A stretch of DNA of 64,000 nucleotides from Piezodorus guildinii (GCA_023052935.1 CM041292.1:172298900-172362899); one strand, 5' to 3'; positions 1-11,117 are shown, numbered from the stretch's first letter. Made by a program: numbers and translations. The notes: a model not told the origin generated them from the sequence alone.

Positions 1-104
1 TTCTTCATTTTTATTATAGTTTATTTGTTTGTCATTGTCACTACATTCATAATTTTTCATTACCATATTGCTATGTATCTCTTTTGTAATTCTAATGATT
101 GTAG

Positions 105-205
105 CCCTGCTGATGGATCACGAGTTGAGCCGAAACGTCGGCAAAATTAAAATATTAAAAAAACGACTGACTTCCAATTATTTCTAACTACGAAAATTTC
201 AACAG
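105..205 (+). mobile_element. Tail of a Penelope-like/fold-back element with hammerhead-like motif
   Basis: The stretch around 128-150 reads GAGCCGAAACGTCGGCAAAA. It recurs at 35451-35465, and both copies are followed by an A-rich run, then ACTGACT..CC and TTATTTCTA. In the complete copy at 35329-35507 that last block is the right arm of an inverted repeat. Here only the right half is recognisable and the left arm would lie outside the window. CTGATGG followed by GAAAC resembles a decayed hammerhead ribozyme core, a motif known from Penelope-like elements. The assignment rests on the shared sequence; the element class is an inference. Confidence 0.45.
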
Positions 206-247
206 TCGACTATACATCATTAATATATTTATATGTGTTAGATATAA

Positions 248-661
248 CATGATTCTAACTAATCTCTGCTATGATATTTCATTCCATTCTTTTGGCCTGG
301 ATCAAGAATGAAGTGATCCTTGTGAACTTATAGGAAAGGCGATAATTTGAATATTCAGTAATCGATTTGTTTACATGATAATAATGAGAAGGCCATGCCT
401 CGCCGGAAATCGATTCGAGGACAAGAGAGATGCAGTGCAGTGGTCGCCCTACCAGATGAGCCCCATTGTAGGTCCCTCTATTAGCAATCGTCAACGTGAC
501 TCGAATGAACTCAAGACAATGAAAATCCTTTAGCCAATCAGGGGGGCTAAACTGTTAATGGGGGCCCAGCTGTGAGCTCCTCAGAAACAAAGCCTTTCAC
601 GTCGCCTCCCGCTGTTCTTCCAGCTGTCCCGCTTTTACTATGACTCTTCGCATTTCCGGAA
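248..661. other. GC-richer unique block with CCAAT box and E-boxes
   Basis: This block is clearly richer in G and C than its surroundings. It contains AGCCAATCAG at 532-541, a perfect NF-Y (CCAAT) site. That is followed by a G-run, by a CAGCTG E-box at 567-572 and by a second CAGCTG near 620. A 71-codon open frame on the minus strand (279-494) shows no recognisable domain and I do not call it a gene. The block could be a promoter, a conserved noncoding element or an unrecognised exon. Confidence 0.25.
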
Positions 662-1299
662 AAATAATTAAAACACAAATTCTAAGTGATATTTATAGGA
701 ACTGGTAGTTTTGGATAAAAAAGTATGATATATTACTGATAACAATTCTACGATATATCCATAATCATATTATGGCAAGGACAATACAACAAGCATTTTG
801 TCAAAGCTTTTTCAGTTTTATTTCCACTGCAGTTGCGATGAGCAGTTGAAGGAAGTGTACATAAAACTAATTTATAAGAAGTAATTAATTGGTATTTAAT
901 TCTTAAAAAAATTTATTTTATTACACCGAATCAACGTTCTTTATCTATCCAATATTATAAATATAAATAATAACAATTATTATTACATAAAATCTTATAC
1001 TATTTAAAAAACATTTGATGTTAAAAAAAAAAAAAAAAAACTTTTCTAGTTCTGAATTGATTTCAATTATTCTGTTTTCAATTAGTAAAATAAATTATCT
1101 GTGAAATAGCAATAACAACTAAATTTTTGGTATTTATATATCTATCGTTTGGTATTCATTTATTTATTAATTGTTATTTATTTACTTATCTTCAAAAATT
1201 ACATCTTATTTATAATTAATAGCGGTGTACTGATTCGTTTTTTTATTTATTATTTTTTTTTTTTATTGATTAGGAAAAGGATGTCTTTATTCGTGCTTC
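662..1299. other. AT-rich stretch without recognisable genes
   Basis: The sequence is AT-rich with an 18-bp A-run near 1024. No domain, splice-flanked open frame or dispersed repeat was recognised here. The long open frame that starts at 1149 is low-complexity and runs through repeat fragments, so it is not a gene. Confidence 0.6.
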
Positions 1300-1402
1300 C
1301 GGTTCTACCAATCTTGAAACGTAAGCACTCAAATTGTAGGGGGCGTGATTTTTTTTTTTTGTTCGATTACAAAGGTTTATTATTGAAAATAATAAACCAA
1401 AA
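1300..1402 (-). repeat. Family B repeat, left-end fragment
   Basis: The block runs from CTTGAAACGTAAGCACTC through GATTACAAAGG to AATAATAAACCAAAA. It matches, in reverse, the left end of the full family B copy at 39897-40537. It abuts the family A fragment that follows. Confidence 0.6.
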
Positions 1403-1668
1403 GATCAATGAATTAATTACTTTTCGAATTTCGATAGACACATGTGTTTTATTAAATAATCCATCATATTATTATATACAACAATCAGTTAGTTTTATCG
1501 GCTTTTCATGGCTCCTCATTAACAGACTTACCACACACATACACACTTTTTTGCCTGACTTGATTATTTGGACTCATGGAACTTAAAACATGTTATTCCG
1601 TTAAAACAGGAATTCGGAAATTTTCACGATCGTAATACTTTCCTTTACTATATATTTCATATATACAT
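1403..1668 (-). repeat. Family A repeat, internally deleted copy
   Basis: Read on the minus strand, the block begins ATATATGAAATATATAGTAA and continues through the AGTCCAAAT..CAAGTC segment seen at 51829-52050. It then jumps to the ACACATG..TTTATTAAA segment found near the 3' end of the copy at 29590-30437. It therefore keeps both ends of the family and has lost the middle. Open frames across it are chance. Confidence 0.65.
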
Positions 1669-1769
1669 ACACTAACTCAAAAATCTATACTCAACTCGAT
1701 AGTTCAGTATTAGATTTACTTGTGCCTGGGAAACTGATTTATTTTCAATATGCACGTTATTCGTGATTT

Positions 1770-2262
1770 GAGAGAGCTTATGGTTCGTTACCAAATGTAG
1801 GGCTTATCTCTTTAGAAAAATTGCACATTTATTGAATAAGTCACATGGTACTGTACACTATGTACTAAAAATACGTAGAGGGTTCAAATCTCTGGAAGAT
1901 AGACAACGTGCTGGAAGACCTACGAAATTGGGAAACCACCACAGGCGAGCCATCCTTGCTGAAGTCTATGCAAATCCTCACACTACCGCAACCTCAATGG
2001 CCATCAGAATAAATAAGAACTATGGGATTCAAATCCATCCAGAAATAGTCAGAAATATTCTAAGAAGAAAATGATACAGTGGTCGAGTCGCAAGAAGAAA
2101 ACCCTTCATCACTAAGATAAACCGGAAGAAGCGGCTGCAATTTGCCAGAGAGTTGATAAATAAACTCAACAATTTCTGGGAATGAGGTATATTAGAGTCA
2201 TATTTTCTGACGAATCCAAATTTGTTTTTTTTGGGACAGGTGTAAAGTCGAAAGTGGTAAAT
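1770..2262 (+). pseudogene. Tc1-family transposase fragment (DNA-binding half)
   Basis: The open part (1832-2074) encodes an N-terminal Tc1-type helix-turn-helix region. It includes NKSHGTVHYVLK, then the GRPTKL hinge, then a second helix-turn-helix around TTATSMAIRINKNYGIQI. After a stop at 2072 the frame is still readable in pieces: KPFITKINRKKRLQFAREL, then an LTNPN segment near 2205 that corresponds to the region of the first catalytic aspartate. The rest of the catalytic domain is missing and no terminal repeats were found. This is a 3'-truncated, stop-containing relic. Confidence 0.7.
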
Positions 2263-3401
2263 TTCTTTTATTTCTTTATTTGCATTTATCCAATTATACT
2301 TGAGTGTGTGGAAACTTTTTCGAGAGAGTATAGGTAAGTGAAAGTAAATAAGAATCAGAATCGTCGATTTTATCAATGTATTTTAACCAGGAATGGACCT
2401 GTTGTGAGAAGAGACAGACGTAAACCGATGGTTAATTTATATAAATAACAGGATAGTTAAACAGAACAAAAGTAAAAGAGACTACTCATCCCCGAAACAT
2501 CGCGTTATGAAAATATTTTAGATAAATATAATAAATCCATTTTTATAATAATTCGCAATTGTCTTATCCTCATTCTTCTAATTAGTAATGGATTTCGTAA
2601 AAAAATTAAGTAGAAGGAAAAATAGTAAGAATGCAAGATCATTTTTTCTCCCTAAAATAATAATTGAATGGGTAGTCGAATAAATAAGGATAACCTGTAA
2701 CGACCTAATATAGCCTTATTTCCTGATTATTTCCCCCAGAGGTCGACCTAGATAAATTTAGACCAATCCACTTAGCGCTAAGTAGCGAGAAACCTGAGCA
2801 ACCAACCCCCTCATATCATATTTCCTTCAAAATCCGTTAAGCCTATCGTTAAGTAACAAACACTATCATTATTTTTGTAAATGTGTATTTCAATAATCAT
2901 AATATTTATTATAGTTGAAGTTACGGAATACTGTCTAAAGGGGTTAACGCAAAAATAAAATTTTAAATAAATAACAGTGCTATTATTAAGAATATTATTT
3001 AGGTAAATATGTCGAAATCTTAAAACGCACTTTCAGAAATTTCTGGCTAATTTTATCTATATGATTATCTTATAGTAATGTATATAAATTATATAGAAAA
3101 CAAGGTTTTGCGAAATCAAAATATGATAAACTATTTAGTCATTTTTTTTTTTTTTTTTTTTTTTTAAGATATCAAATCAACCACGGAAAAATCAACATAC
3201 CAATGGGGAATATACAGTAACAAAGTACTTAGTTAAAGTTAAAGAAAAATCAAGCAATTAAAATTCAGCGAATAAATTTGAAATATTTTAATCAAAAAGT
3301 ATTATTAAAACCAAAAAAATAAAACCAATTACTCAATGACCAATCTACTTCTCATTAATGATTATTCATTTTCCACATATAATAGAATTTAAAAAAAAAA
3401 T
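2263..3401. other. AT-rich stretch without recognisable genes
   Basis: No coding or repeat signature was recognised apart from a 24-bp T-run at 3142-3165. The open frame on the minus strand at 2029-2376 is a shadow of the Tc1 relic. Confidence 0.55.
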
Positions 3402-3404
3402 ATA

Positions 3405-3466
<62 letters not shown>
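3402..3466. repeat. (TA)n microsatellite
   Basis: A run of about 30 TA units with one GTA interruption. It ends immediately before the TA|TTGGGTTG terminus of a mariner relic. Confidence 0.95.
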
Positions 3467-3470
<4 letters not shown>

Positions 3471-3471
<1 letters not shown>

Positions 3472-4250
3472 TGGGTTGTAAAATAAGTTCGTAGCGTTTT
3501 TAAATATTTCAATTTAACCCTCTCTGTGTTTATAAAATCATATCTACTTGGTCAATTGAGAAGTTGATTTCCAAAAGGTACTATATCCATTCTGGGGAAT
3601 TTTACAGGAAGCACGAAAATCTCTCATTACTATATTATTAAACCAACTAATTTGATTCTTTTCGCATTAAAATCTAGAATTATTTCTTTAATATGTTAAT
3701 AAAACCATATTAAAGTTATGAAATGAAATGTTCTGTTATGATTTGGAATGAAACTAAATGTGTAATAAGTATCTTAATTAATGGCATTTCTATTTCACGT
3801 TATTAAAAGACATGAGTGTTTATTAAATACAATCAAATTTAAGATTTAGATAAAACTAAATGAGGAGAATATAAATAAGTAAAAATATCAATTTCGTAAA
3901 AAATGTCCTTTAGTACCTTTTGGAAATCAACGTCTCAATTATATTTACATACTCTAAAAGAAGATAAATTAAGATGCGTTTATGCATTAGTTTTAATCGA
4001 GATTTCCTTTCTTTAAGTGCTGTTTTGTTTGCACAAAATGGAAGAGAAAAGTCATTTAATGATTTTTATATTTCGGAAAAGGAAAATCCGCTTCAAAGAT
4101 GGTCAAAAAAATATGCAGGGTTCAGAACCAGAAATTTTGTCTTGGAAGACGCAAAGCGTTCGGGTCAGCCTTCAACTGTTCTGGAAGGACGAAATAAAAA
4201 ATTATATGAATGATGGAAAGATGTAATAGATCAATATGGTTTATATAAAA
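3471..4250 (+). mobile_element. Mariner relic carrying a MITE
   Basis: A TA dinucleotide at 3469-3470 is followed by TTGGGTTGTAAAATAAG, a typical mariner-type terminus. Coding remains appear at 3974-4213. They include RWSKKYAGFRTRNFVLED and RSGQPSTV, which correspond to the linker between the two DNA-binding motifs of mariner transposases. The catalytic domain and the right terminal repeat were not found, so the copy is truncated. Family C (3554-3940) lies between the terminus and the coding remains. I infer a single element from this order; the terminus could belong to a different copy. Confidence 0.55.
3554..3940. mobile_element. Family C MITE, 387 bp, complete
   Basis: The ends are inverted copies of about 30 bp. 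The left end is AATTGAGAAGTTGATTTCCA..AGGTACTA, and the right end is its near reverse complement at 3911-3940. The inside is AT-rich and noncoding. Single ends of the same family recur at 57911-57946 and 63036-63125. The structure fits a non-autonomous DNA transposon; the superfamily is not clear. Confidence 0.7.
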
Positions 4251-4607
4251 TTGATTAAAAATATTTGCAAGAATCTGAAATTTTTATTGAAATCACCATT
4301 AAAAAAAGCTACGGACTCATTATACACCTGTCATTTAACTTGTTTGAAATAAATTTAATTCCGCATGAGATAAATCCTACAAGTTTTAAAGATAATTTAA
4401 CTGTACATTATACAAAGTCGTTCAAACATTTTTTGACACAAAAAGTTAAATATTTATAAATTTGAGTATAGCTGGAGAAATCTGTGTGGAACTAATAAAT
4501 TAAAATTAAGAACAATAATACTAAGAAGTTAGATTAATGACTTTTGATTTGAATTTATTTATGATCGCACTCCCAACCAAATTCTACATCATAAATTAAA
4601 TTTTAGT
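4251..4607. other. AT-rich stretch without recognisable genes
   Basis: It holds a 64-codon open frame (4265-4459) with no recognisable domain or codon signature. I see no repeat family here. Confidence 0.5.
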
Positions 4608-4841
4608 CTAAAACATTTTCAAGGGAAGGTTCCTAACCAATGAAAGAAGATTTACGGGGGAAAATCTGCAGGAAATAGAACGCTTGTAGTGTGAAGTTTT
4701 GAAGGGTTCCAAATCAGATTTGAGAACTTGAAGCGAGTGCAGAACTAGCTCAGTGTTTATGGCTTGTGATGGAACGGTGGGAAGTACTCTCAACTTAACA
4801 AGGTATCCTGCTTCCGAGTCCACAAGTCCCTGGGGCTTCTA
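4608..4841 (-). other. Coding-like patch, unidentified
   Basis: An open stretch on the minus strand with near-balanced base composition in an AT-rich setting. It includes SEAGYLVKLRVLPTVPSQ. It opens just after a stop at 4839-4841, and there is a possible acceptor (gccccag) next to the start. No domain was recognised. It may be an exon, a transposon scrap or chance. Confidence 0.18.
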
Positions 4842-5059
4842 ACGCTACGCTTAATGAGCTCCTTCAGTTTATCTTCCAACTTCAGCACGACACAACCCAA
4901 GAAAGGATTGTTCGAACACATTACTTCTTGAAAAGTAGAATTTGCTTTATCCATATTAATAAAATAAACAAAATCACTTTTTAGGCTACTTCTTTACTAT
5001 AGTACGTTGTTCCGGTTGTATATTTTGCAGAGTTACTTCTTTAACTCTTGATTTTTCAG

Positions 5060-5172
5060 CTCCACCTGTGGTTTAGTTGTTGTCAAAACAACTATGCCCA
5101 AGGTTGCGGGTTCAAACCCGGCTGATGGTCCTAGGATTTTTAATAGCAGAAAAAATCCTTGGTTATGCCGTC
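5060..5172 (+). mobile_element. SINE-II, 5' half (split by a LINE)
   Basis: The tRNA-like head contains the promoter B-box-like GGTTCAAACCC near 5109 and is followed by the family's TGGTCCTAGGATTTTTAATAG segment. The element stops at ATGCCGTC (5165-5172) and resumes at 5771 after a LINE insertion. The A box is degraded. Confidence 0.75.
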
Positions 5173-5770
5173 TCTATTGACATATAACTGCTTCGAGGAA
5201 GTACGATATTTGGGACTTTTCTTAGACAAAAGACAGAAAAGAAAGACCCAAATTAGACTTCGTAGAAAACAGCTGAACAGACAATTTGGACTACTATCTA
5301 GGCTACCTGAAAAACGATCGAAATTATCCGTGAACACCAAAATGACTATCAACAAAGTACTGATCAAACCCTTATGGACATACGGGATAGAGCTAGGGGT
5401 ATCTACCAAAACCTCAAACATCCAAATAATTCAGTCTTTCCAATCGAAAATGTTACGAAAAATCCATCCATGATTTTACATCGTAGATGTACCGTTTTAT
5501 GTAACCAACGAATTCTTCACAAGGACTTGGATATACTTACAGATTTAGACACAGCCACAGAATATAATAAACAATTTCCGGACAGATTGACTTCCCATCG
5601 GACTAAACTTACCACCAATCCGTACAACCCACGCCGAAGACTTTTGAAGCGGTGTCCTTGAGAGGCCTTGAATTAACCTACTTTTCGAGCGTTAACATAT
5701 TTGCTTATTGCTTTTTTTTCAGATGGTAAATAGCAATTCGGCGAAGAACAATTGTAAATAAATTAATGAA
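5173..5770 (+). mobile_element. Jockey-type LINE, 5'-truncated, inserted in a SINE
   Basis: The fragment encodes the end of a non-LTR reverse transcriptase and its C-terminal tail. Recognisable parts are VRYLGLFLDKRQKRKTQIR, IKPLWTYGIEL, SNIQIIQSFQSKMLRKI and, in the next frame, LHKDLDILTDL and FPDRLTSH. One frameshift separates the two parts near 5460. It begins abruptly at an 8-bp target duplication (ATGCCGTC, 5165-5172 and 5771-5778) and ends in a TAAATAAATTAATGA tail. This is typical of a 5'-truncated retrotransposition product. Related fragments lie at 9765-10140, 39075-39490 and 48545-48905. Confidence 0.85.
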
Positions 5771-5935
5771 ATGCCGTCCTTCGGAGGGGACGTAAAAAGG
5801 TGGTCCCAAGCCTGAGATATGTCAAGTACTCGTTAAAATCTTTATCCTAATTAAACCTGGATAGGAAAAATTATAGCATCGTCTGACTAGCCATTTCGGT
5901 GTTTATCAAATAAACAACAGCTGTTAATTGTTCAC
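5771..5935 (+). mobile_element. SINE-II, 3' half (split by a LINE)
   Basis: This resumes at ATGCCGTC and carries the family's body: CCTTCGGAGGGGACGT, then the CCTAATTAAACCTGGATAGG block and GCATCGTCTGACTAGCC. It ends in AAATAAACAAC. Compare the uninterrupted copy at 23128-23425. Confidence 0.8.
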
Positions 5936-7078
5936 TAAGAAGAAGTAACATCGAGGGTGTGAATCAGCAATAAGATACATGTGATTTTAGATGTTGCAGT
6001 AAATCACAAGCAAATGAATTTCTTACTTTTCTTACTAAAAGACATGGAATATGTCGATGTTAATACATAACAGTTCTCACTCTAAGCTCGACGTAGCACG
6101 TTTCAGCTAATAAGAAAATCTGAAAGCAATATCAGAATCATGTCACAAGTCCTTTTAGGACAGTAAACGAGATATTTATCTATTTCTTCAATCTGCAGTT
6201 TCATCCACCACTAGAGAAGCATAAATATCGACTCTTAGGCCATTGGCAAACTAATTCAAGTCGATTTCTTTTTAGGAGTCTCATAATAATATATTAATAC
6301 TCTACTATCTTATCTCAATCTTCCTTGTTAAGTATTTTTCTGCACTGCAATTTCTCAAATTCACTATAAAATAAAGACATAATGCCACACTGATCAATTC
6401 TATCACCTGTAGCGGGCATTGTGTACACTAAGTCATATCGATTTGACCTAACACAATGACAGACAGGAACCCATTACCTTTAGGCATCACTGGCCCTTGA
6501 ACATTACTAACAGCATCTACATGGCGATTCCAAACAATAGGAAATCAATCAGATACATAATATCAATATTTTATATTAAAAAAATTACAACTGTTCTGCA
6601 GCTCATTGTTATGTACAATAAACTTTCCAACATACGGAGCAATACGATTCTAGGGAAACTAGGTTGTTAAGTTGTTGTTGCCTTACAAATGTATTTTTTG
6701 TAATCAGGAAATAGCAATTTGAATTGTAATGACATCAATTTCTAATATTACAGTCGGATTAAACCATGTGACCTAAAACATAGTGATCTCGGCGCCTCTC
6801 TTCTTTTTAATTCAAAAGATTTTGTGGCTTGATAAAAAATACATTGAAATAAAGTTGGGATATAGCAACAGTTTGTTTAGATCCAATCTAAACCATTCAG
6901 TTTTCAAGCTTTAAACAAAGAGTCAATTGAATGATATAAAAAGATTTGTTTAATGTACTATTTAATGTGAATGATATTATATGCCTTGATTATTAGAGAT
7001 AATCGAACCTTTTCACCTCTCTTCTGGTACAACGGTTAGAGCACTTTTAATTGACGTGATTAAAATTCTCATCGTGTA
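5936..7078. other. Region without recognisable genes
   Basis: AT-rich unique-looking sequence. A tRNA-like fragment near 7024 (TGGTACAACGGTTAGAGC) resembles an A-box region but has no matching B box at the right spacing. No coding domain was seen. Confidence 0.5.
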
Positions 7079-7400
7079 GTTCGGTGGTTACAAAGTGTCC
7101 GCGGACCCCCAGACGACGTTCAGGTGAACCGCAAGATGTCATTAGGAAATTATTTTAAATTAATAAAATGAAAAATATTTTATTGAATCACTCACGCACA
7201 TACACATTAAATTGCACGCGATAACTGATAGTTGATTTATATATTAATATTAGTAGTTAAATAGGTACCTATATTTTATGTCTAAATTTTAGTGCTTCAC
7301 TAAGTATTAAGTTTTGCAGATTGTATTAAGTTCTTAAAGCCCGGGTCTAGCACGTCCTATATTCTGAGTCTTGTAGAATCTTCGCTTCACTTAATGGTAC
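7079..7400 (+). repeat. Family H repeat, copy 1
   Basis: The block starts around TCCGCGGACCCCCAGACGAC and includes CAAGATGTCATTAGGAAATT and AATAGGTACCTATATTTTAT. It ends at GCCCGGGTCTAGCA. The same order recurs about 435 bp further on (7500-7795) and in reverse at 32165-32262. The GCGGACCCCC start resembles the ends of some hAT-type elements, but I did not find a matching inverted end. Confidence 0.6.
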
Positions 7401-7499
7401 TCTCCTTGAGCGCCAGTATTGTTAATAATATATGATATTTAAAATTAAGGGGATGAAAGTGTCCACGAAAATTTTGTTTGGGAATCATTGGTGTAAATC

Positions 7500-7795
7500 C
7501 CATGGTGTAATTGTTCCCAAATAGTGATCGGCGGAACCCCAGGGGTCCACAGACGATGCCCAGAGGGTCAGCCAGATGTCATTGGGAAATTGTATTAAAT
7601 TACCTTAAGGAAAAATATTTGTGAAGCCTTGACTTGTGATAAGATCCACTTAGCACTGAGCAATGCAGAGAATTCAATTAACTGATAGTGAATAGGTACC
7701 ACTATTGTATTTCTAAATTTTATTAATTCACTGAGAACAATATTTCGCGGATTGTGACCGGATCTTAGCCCCCGGGTCTAGCATATACTCTCTTT
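7500..7795 (+). repeat. Family H repeat, copy 2
   Basis: Direct repeat of 7079-7400. It contains GATCGGCGGAACCCCAGGGG, AGATGTCATTGGGAAATTGT, AATAGGTACCACTATTGTAT and CCCCCGGGTCTAGCA. It keeps a segment (GTGAAGCCTTGACTTGTG) that is absent from copy 1 and present in the 32-kb copy. Confidence 0.6.
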
Positions 7796-8654
7796 ATACC
7801 TATTTCAATCGCGGTCACTAAAGCGTTGGTCCATTTTGTCAATAGCAAAAAAACTCTGTTAGTTGGATGCAACTTAGAATTAACACAATGATTGAAATAG
7901 GTACTATATAATTTTAGGAAATATAAAAAAAAAAAAAAAAGTTGACCATTTTACTTCATTATTTTTGTGTTGAAATCAATAATTTCTTTCCTTATGTTAC
8001 CTATATTTTATAATTCTTTGGAATGAAATTATATATGAATTTTCGTAAAGAACAGCAATTTGATATGACTTTAAGGACTTGTGGGCTCTTTGGATGAAAC
8101 AGAACACATAATATGCACGATTTATTTTATTTTTTTTAGGGTATCGTTGCCACGGTCACTGATTGGAGGAAAGGGCCTGTGAATAAATTTTGTTGTGCAC
8201 TAAACTTCTCGCTTCATGGTGTATGGTCGTCCGGAATATGAATAAAGTAAACTTATTTAAAAAATATTACGTTTAATAATTTAGTAACTATTTACTAAGT
8301 AACCGAAAGCTAAATTCCTCCATTATTTGATTATTATATTTAACTTACAAGAAAATTAGATAATTCAATTATTGCAATTATAAATTATATTATTACAACC
8401 AATGTCGTCGATATGCTTGTATACTCAATAGTTTGAACTTCATAGTACGAGTCATTTTAGAAAGAATTTATAAAAACATTTAAAAAAAAAAAAAATTAAA
8501 ACATTTTTAAAATGAAGAAAGGTTTTAGTTATGTGTATGCAAAATATCCTTTGCCACTATTTTTCGTTTTTTTTTTTGTTTTTTTATTTATAGATTATGT
8601 AATATTGCAATTCGATAGAGATTAAATTTCCTACAAAACGATAAAAGAATTATT
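7796..8654. other. AT-rich stretch without recognisable genes
   Basis: Contains A-runs near 7925 and 8482 and no recognisable coding, RNA or repeat signature. Confidence 0.55.
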
Positions 8655-8706
8655 AAGATCGTTATATCCTGATATAGTAATTTGGAAATAATTTTCAGCG
8701 TTTTTA
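8655..8706 (+). repeat. Family B right-end fragment
   Basis: TTATATCCTGATATAGTAAT and AATAATTTTCAGCGTTTTT match the right end of family B at 40470-40537. The coding-like block that follows starts almost at once. Confidence 0.5.
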
Positions 8707-8716
8707 ATCATTCCAT

Positions 8717-8992
8717 TATCAGAACATTATTGTCCTCAACGCTTCGATACCGGAGGACAGGAGGTATGCACAATGCAAAACAGTATTTTATTCAGGAAGC
8801 GTGTGGGCAGGCCAGCACCTGTGACACTACACTTCGTCCAATGTGACAGTTGTGAACAGCCTGCTTTTTACCAACCGTCACATGGCAGGGGGAAACCTAA
8901 GAAGAAAAATCGATCAATAAATCTCCTCAAAAATGTTAAAAACATCAATTCAGATCCGGATTTCGAAAAGGAACCAAAGAAAATCATTTGAT
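8717..8992 (+). CDS. Coding-like open frame or exon with a CxxC motif, unidentified
   Basis: An open frame of about 90 codons, with a first ATG at 8773 and a stop at 8990. It is basic and has one CDSC pair (residues 25-28 after the ATG) and a lysine-rich stretch GRGKPKKKNRS. A possible acceptor, cattatcag, precedes AACATTATTG at 8722. Base composition is more balanced than its surroundings. It may be a last exon of a host gene or an open frame from an unrecognised element. No family was recognised. Confidence 0.25.
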
Positions 8993-9764
8993 ATATTGGC
9001 ATATTTAAATTCTAATCGTTTAGTTTTATCGAAATCCGTCTTTCAATTTCATTTAAAGTTCTTTCTTTCGAAGTAAATAGTTAATTTCATCACAAAGGAT
9101 TACGAAAACATACCTTTTTATAACCTCAACAAACAAAAGAAAAATTATTATAAATTAATGAATCATAGTAAAAAAAGATTCCTGATTTAGAAAAAAAAAA
9201 TCAAGTAAATTGATTCAATAATAAATTAATAAGAGATTTTTGCGATTGATGTAGGATCTCCTAGAATGGATGTAGTACTTATTATAAATTATCACTCAAT
9301 TAGATCCTATAATTTTTTTCTCTTAAAATCCTGATTTGCACCAGTCCAAAAGGAAAGAACAATCAGCAAATGTGAAGAAATATGTAGGTAATGTTGACAG
9401 GTGAGGCATAAAGAAGGATCAGTACCCAGCAGACTTGATCCACTGCTATTTAAGTCAGGAGATTTCGCATCCAACACCTTTTTAATCTCCTCCTGGAATT
9501 CATAGGCATGTCGGTTGTAGCCATATCTCTTATAAGTGGGTTGGTATGTCCGTGTAAGTTGTTATGAAATCGTAGATAAAGAGTGTTGTGTTCATCCACT
9601 GTTAGTAAGTGTAAATCAGTAAGTAAAGTTTTGTTAGTAATGTACCACGGTTGTTATGAGTCGCAAAGTTTTGGATCGAAAAAATTCAAGCTTTTTTAAG
9701 TGAATCTTTTTTTCTCTGACACATTAATTGCTACTGACACTAATGATACAACAATTCTTACAAA
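8993..9764. other. Region without recognisable genes
   Basis: AT-rich, no coding domain or repeat family recognised. Confidence 0.5.
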
Positions 9765-10140
9765 ATACTAAGATCCAACACAGGCCTCACTGACCTTCCA
9801 ACACCACTCACACACATTAGACGACTGGTGCAAATTATGGAAAATTTAACTCAAACATGGAAATCAAAACACATAACATTTACCCTACAAAGACATACAT
9901 ACGGCCCAGTCTTTATCGAGAACAACCCTATTCCTCAGACGGAGGACTTTATCTCGGACTCGACTTCGACAAAAGAATGACATGGGTTCCGCACGTAAAA
10001 ATGAAACGACAGACGCCGTAAACTAATTTATTCATTTTGTTTCCAAGTCTTCATAATTAAAACTGAAACAGAAACTAAGTACATACACTTACGTACTCAA
10101 ACCCATCTGGACATACCTCTCACAAATATACGGCATTGCA
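9765..10140 (+). mobile_element. Jockey-type LINE fragment, degraded
   Basis: Broken reading frames give HTLDDWCKLWK, then GPVFIENNPIPQTED, then LGLDFDKRMTWVPHVKMKR, then LKPIWTY and QIYGIA. This is the usual order of the reverse transcriptase thumb region of jockey-like elements. At least three frameshifts or stops occur. It ends in an A-run at 10141. It overlaps in content with the copy at 5173-5770. Confidence 0.75.
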
Positions 10141-10454
10141 AAAAAAAAAATCTGTATCAATTTTTAAATTATACGTTGAGATTTTAGATTATTTATCATT
10201 ATTTGTTTACATTTTCCAGCGTTACCATCACTTCAGAGATGTATAATATAAGCAATAAGTAATGCAGCTATCAACAAATTACAGGCATATTACTAGGCAT
10301 AAATATAGTAAGGTTATTTCTTAATAATAATAATAATAGGACTCAAATATTCCCACATTGGGAGGGATAATCCATTGGGAAAGTGGAGAAACTAAAGATT
10401 TCGGAATTTTAAAAAGTTAATAAAAAAGAATAGTATTAATAACGTAACTTTTTA

Positions 10455-10690
10455 AAACCCACTCCTTTCATGACAAACTCCATTCTCACTCTAACCCACT
10501 AGTTTCAAACCTTGCAACCTCTACAACCCCTGATAATCCTCCGTCAGAAAAGAAGATGGCCTGGAGAAATTCTAGTTTAGCATACTTTTTGGAGAGCTGC
10601 CAATGGGTAAGATCTGTACATGTGAATCACGGCAGTACAATCTTATATCACATTTACTAGATTTATTTCATTATACAGTTATGAATGTCA
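10455..10690 (+). repeat. Family D repeat, copy 1
   Basis: The motifs CTCCTTTCATGACAAACTCC, TCTCACTCTAACCCACTA, CCTGATAATCCTCC and GCTGCCAATGGGTA recur in the same order at 42480-42700. It is noncoding and its class is unknown. Confidence 0.6.
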
Positions 10691-10832
10691 ATAAACATTT
10701 TTTTTTTGTTTTTAATAAAATAAAAACCCATACCAGTAAAGTTAATAATCAGAATTAAGACAATGTTTTGCGCTTGTAATCTAAAAGTGTTGAGAGCATT
10801 TTATAATACTTTGGGGAAAATTTCAATGTTTG

Positions 10833-11117
10833 TTTGTTTATTTATTTAACGTCCCTTTATGCTACTATGGCTAATCGGACGATGCTACAGTGTGAGTCCT
10901 AAATTTTGCCTATCCAGGATTTATTAGGACAGTGATCTTTAACGAGTGCCTGACCTCGCACAGGCTCGGGAACACCTTTTAACGTCCCATCCAAAGGACG
11001 GCATAACTAAGGATTTTTATTCCCACTAAAAAATCCTAGGGCCACGTGCGGGTTTGAACCCGTGACCTTTGGCATAGCAGGCTGTTATGCTAGCCACCCT
11101 GCTACAAGTGATCCCAA
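10833..11117 (-). mobile_element. SINE-II, near full length
   Basis: On the minus strand the tRNA-like head at about 11040-11115 has the B-box-like GGTTCAAACCC and ends GTGGCCC. The body follows, and the tail TAAATAAATAAACAAACAAA lies at 10834-10853. It is one of the better preserved copies of the family. Confidence 0.85.

Noticed and set aside
1149..1586. 145-codon open frame, longest in the window
   Set aside because: It runs from low-complexity AT sequence through family B and family A fragments; its composition is not protein-like.
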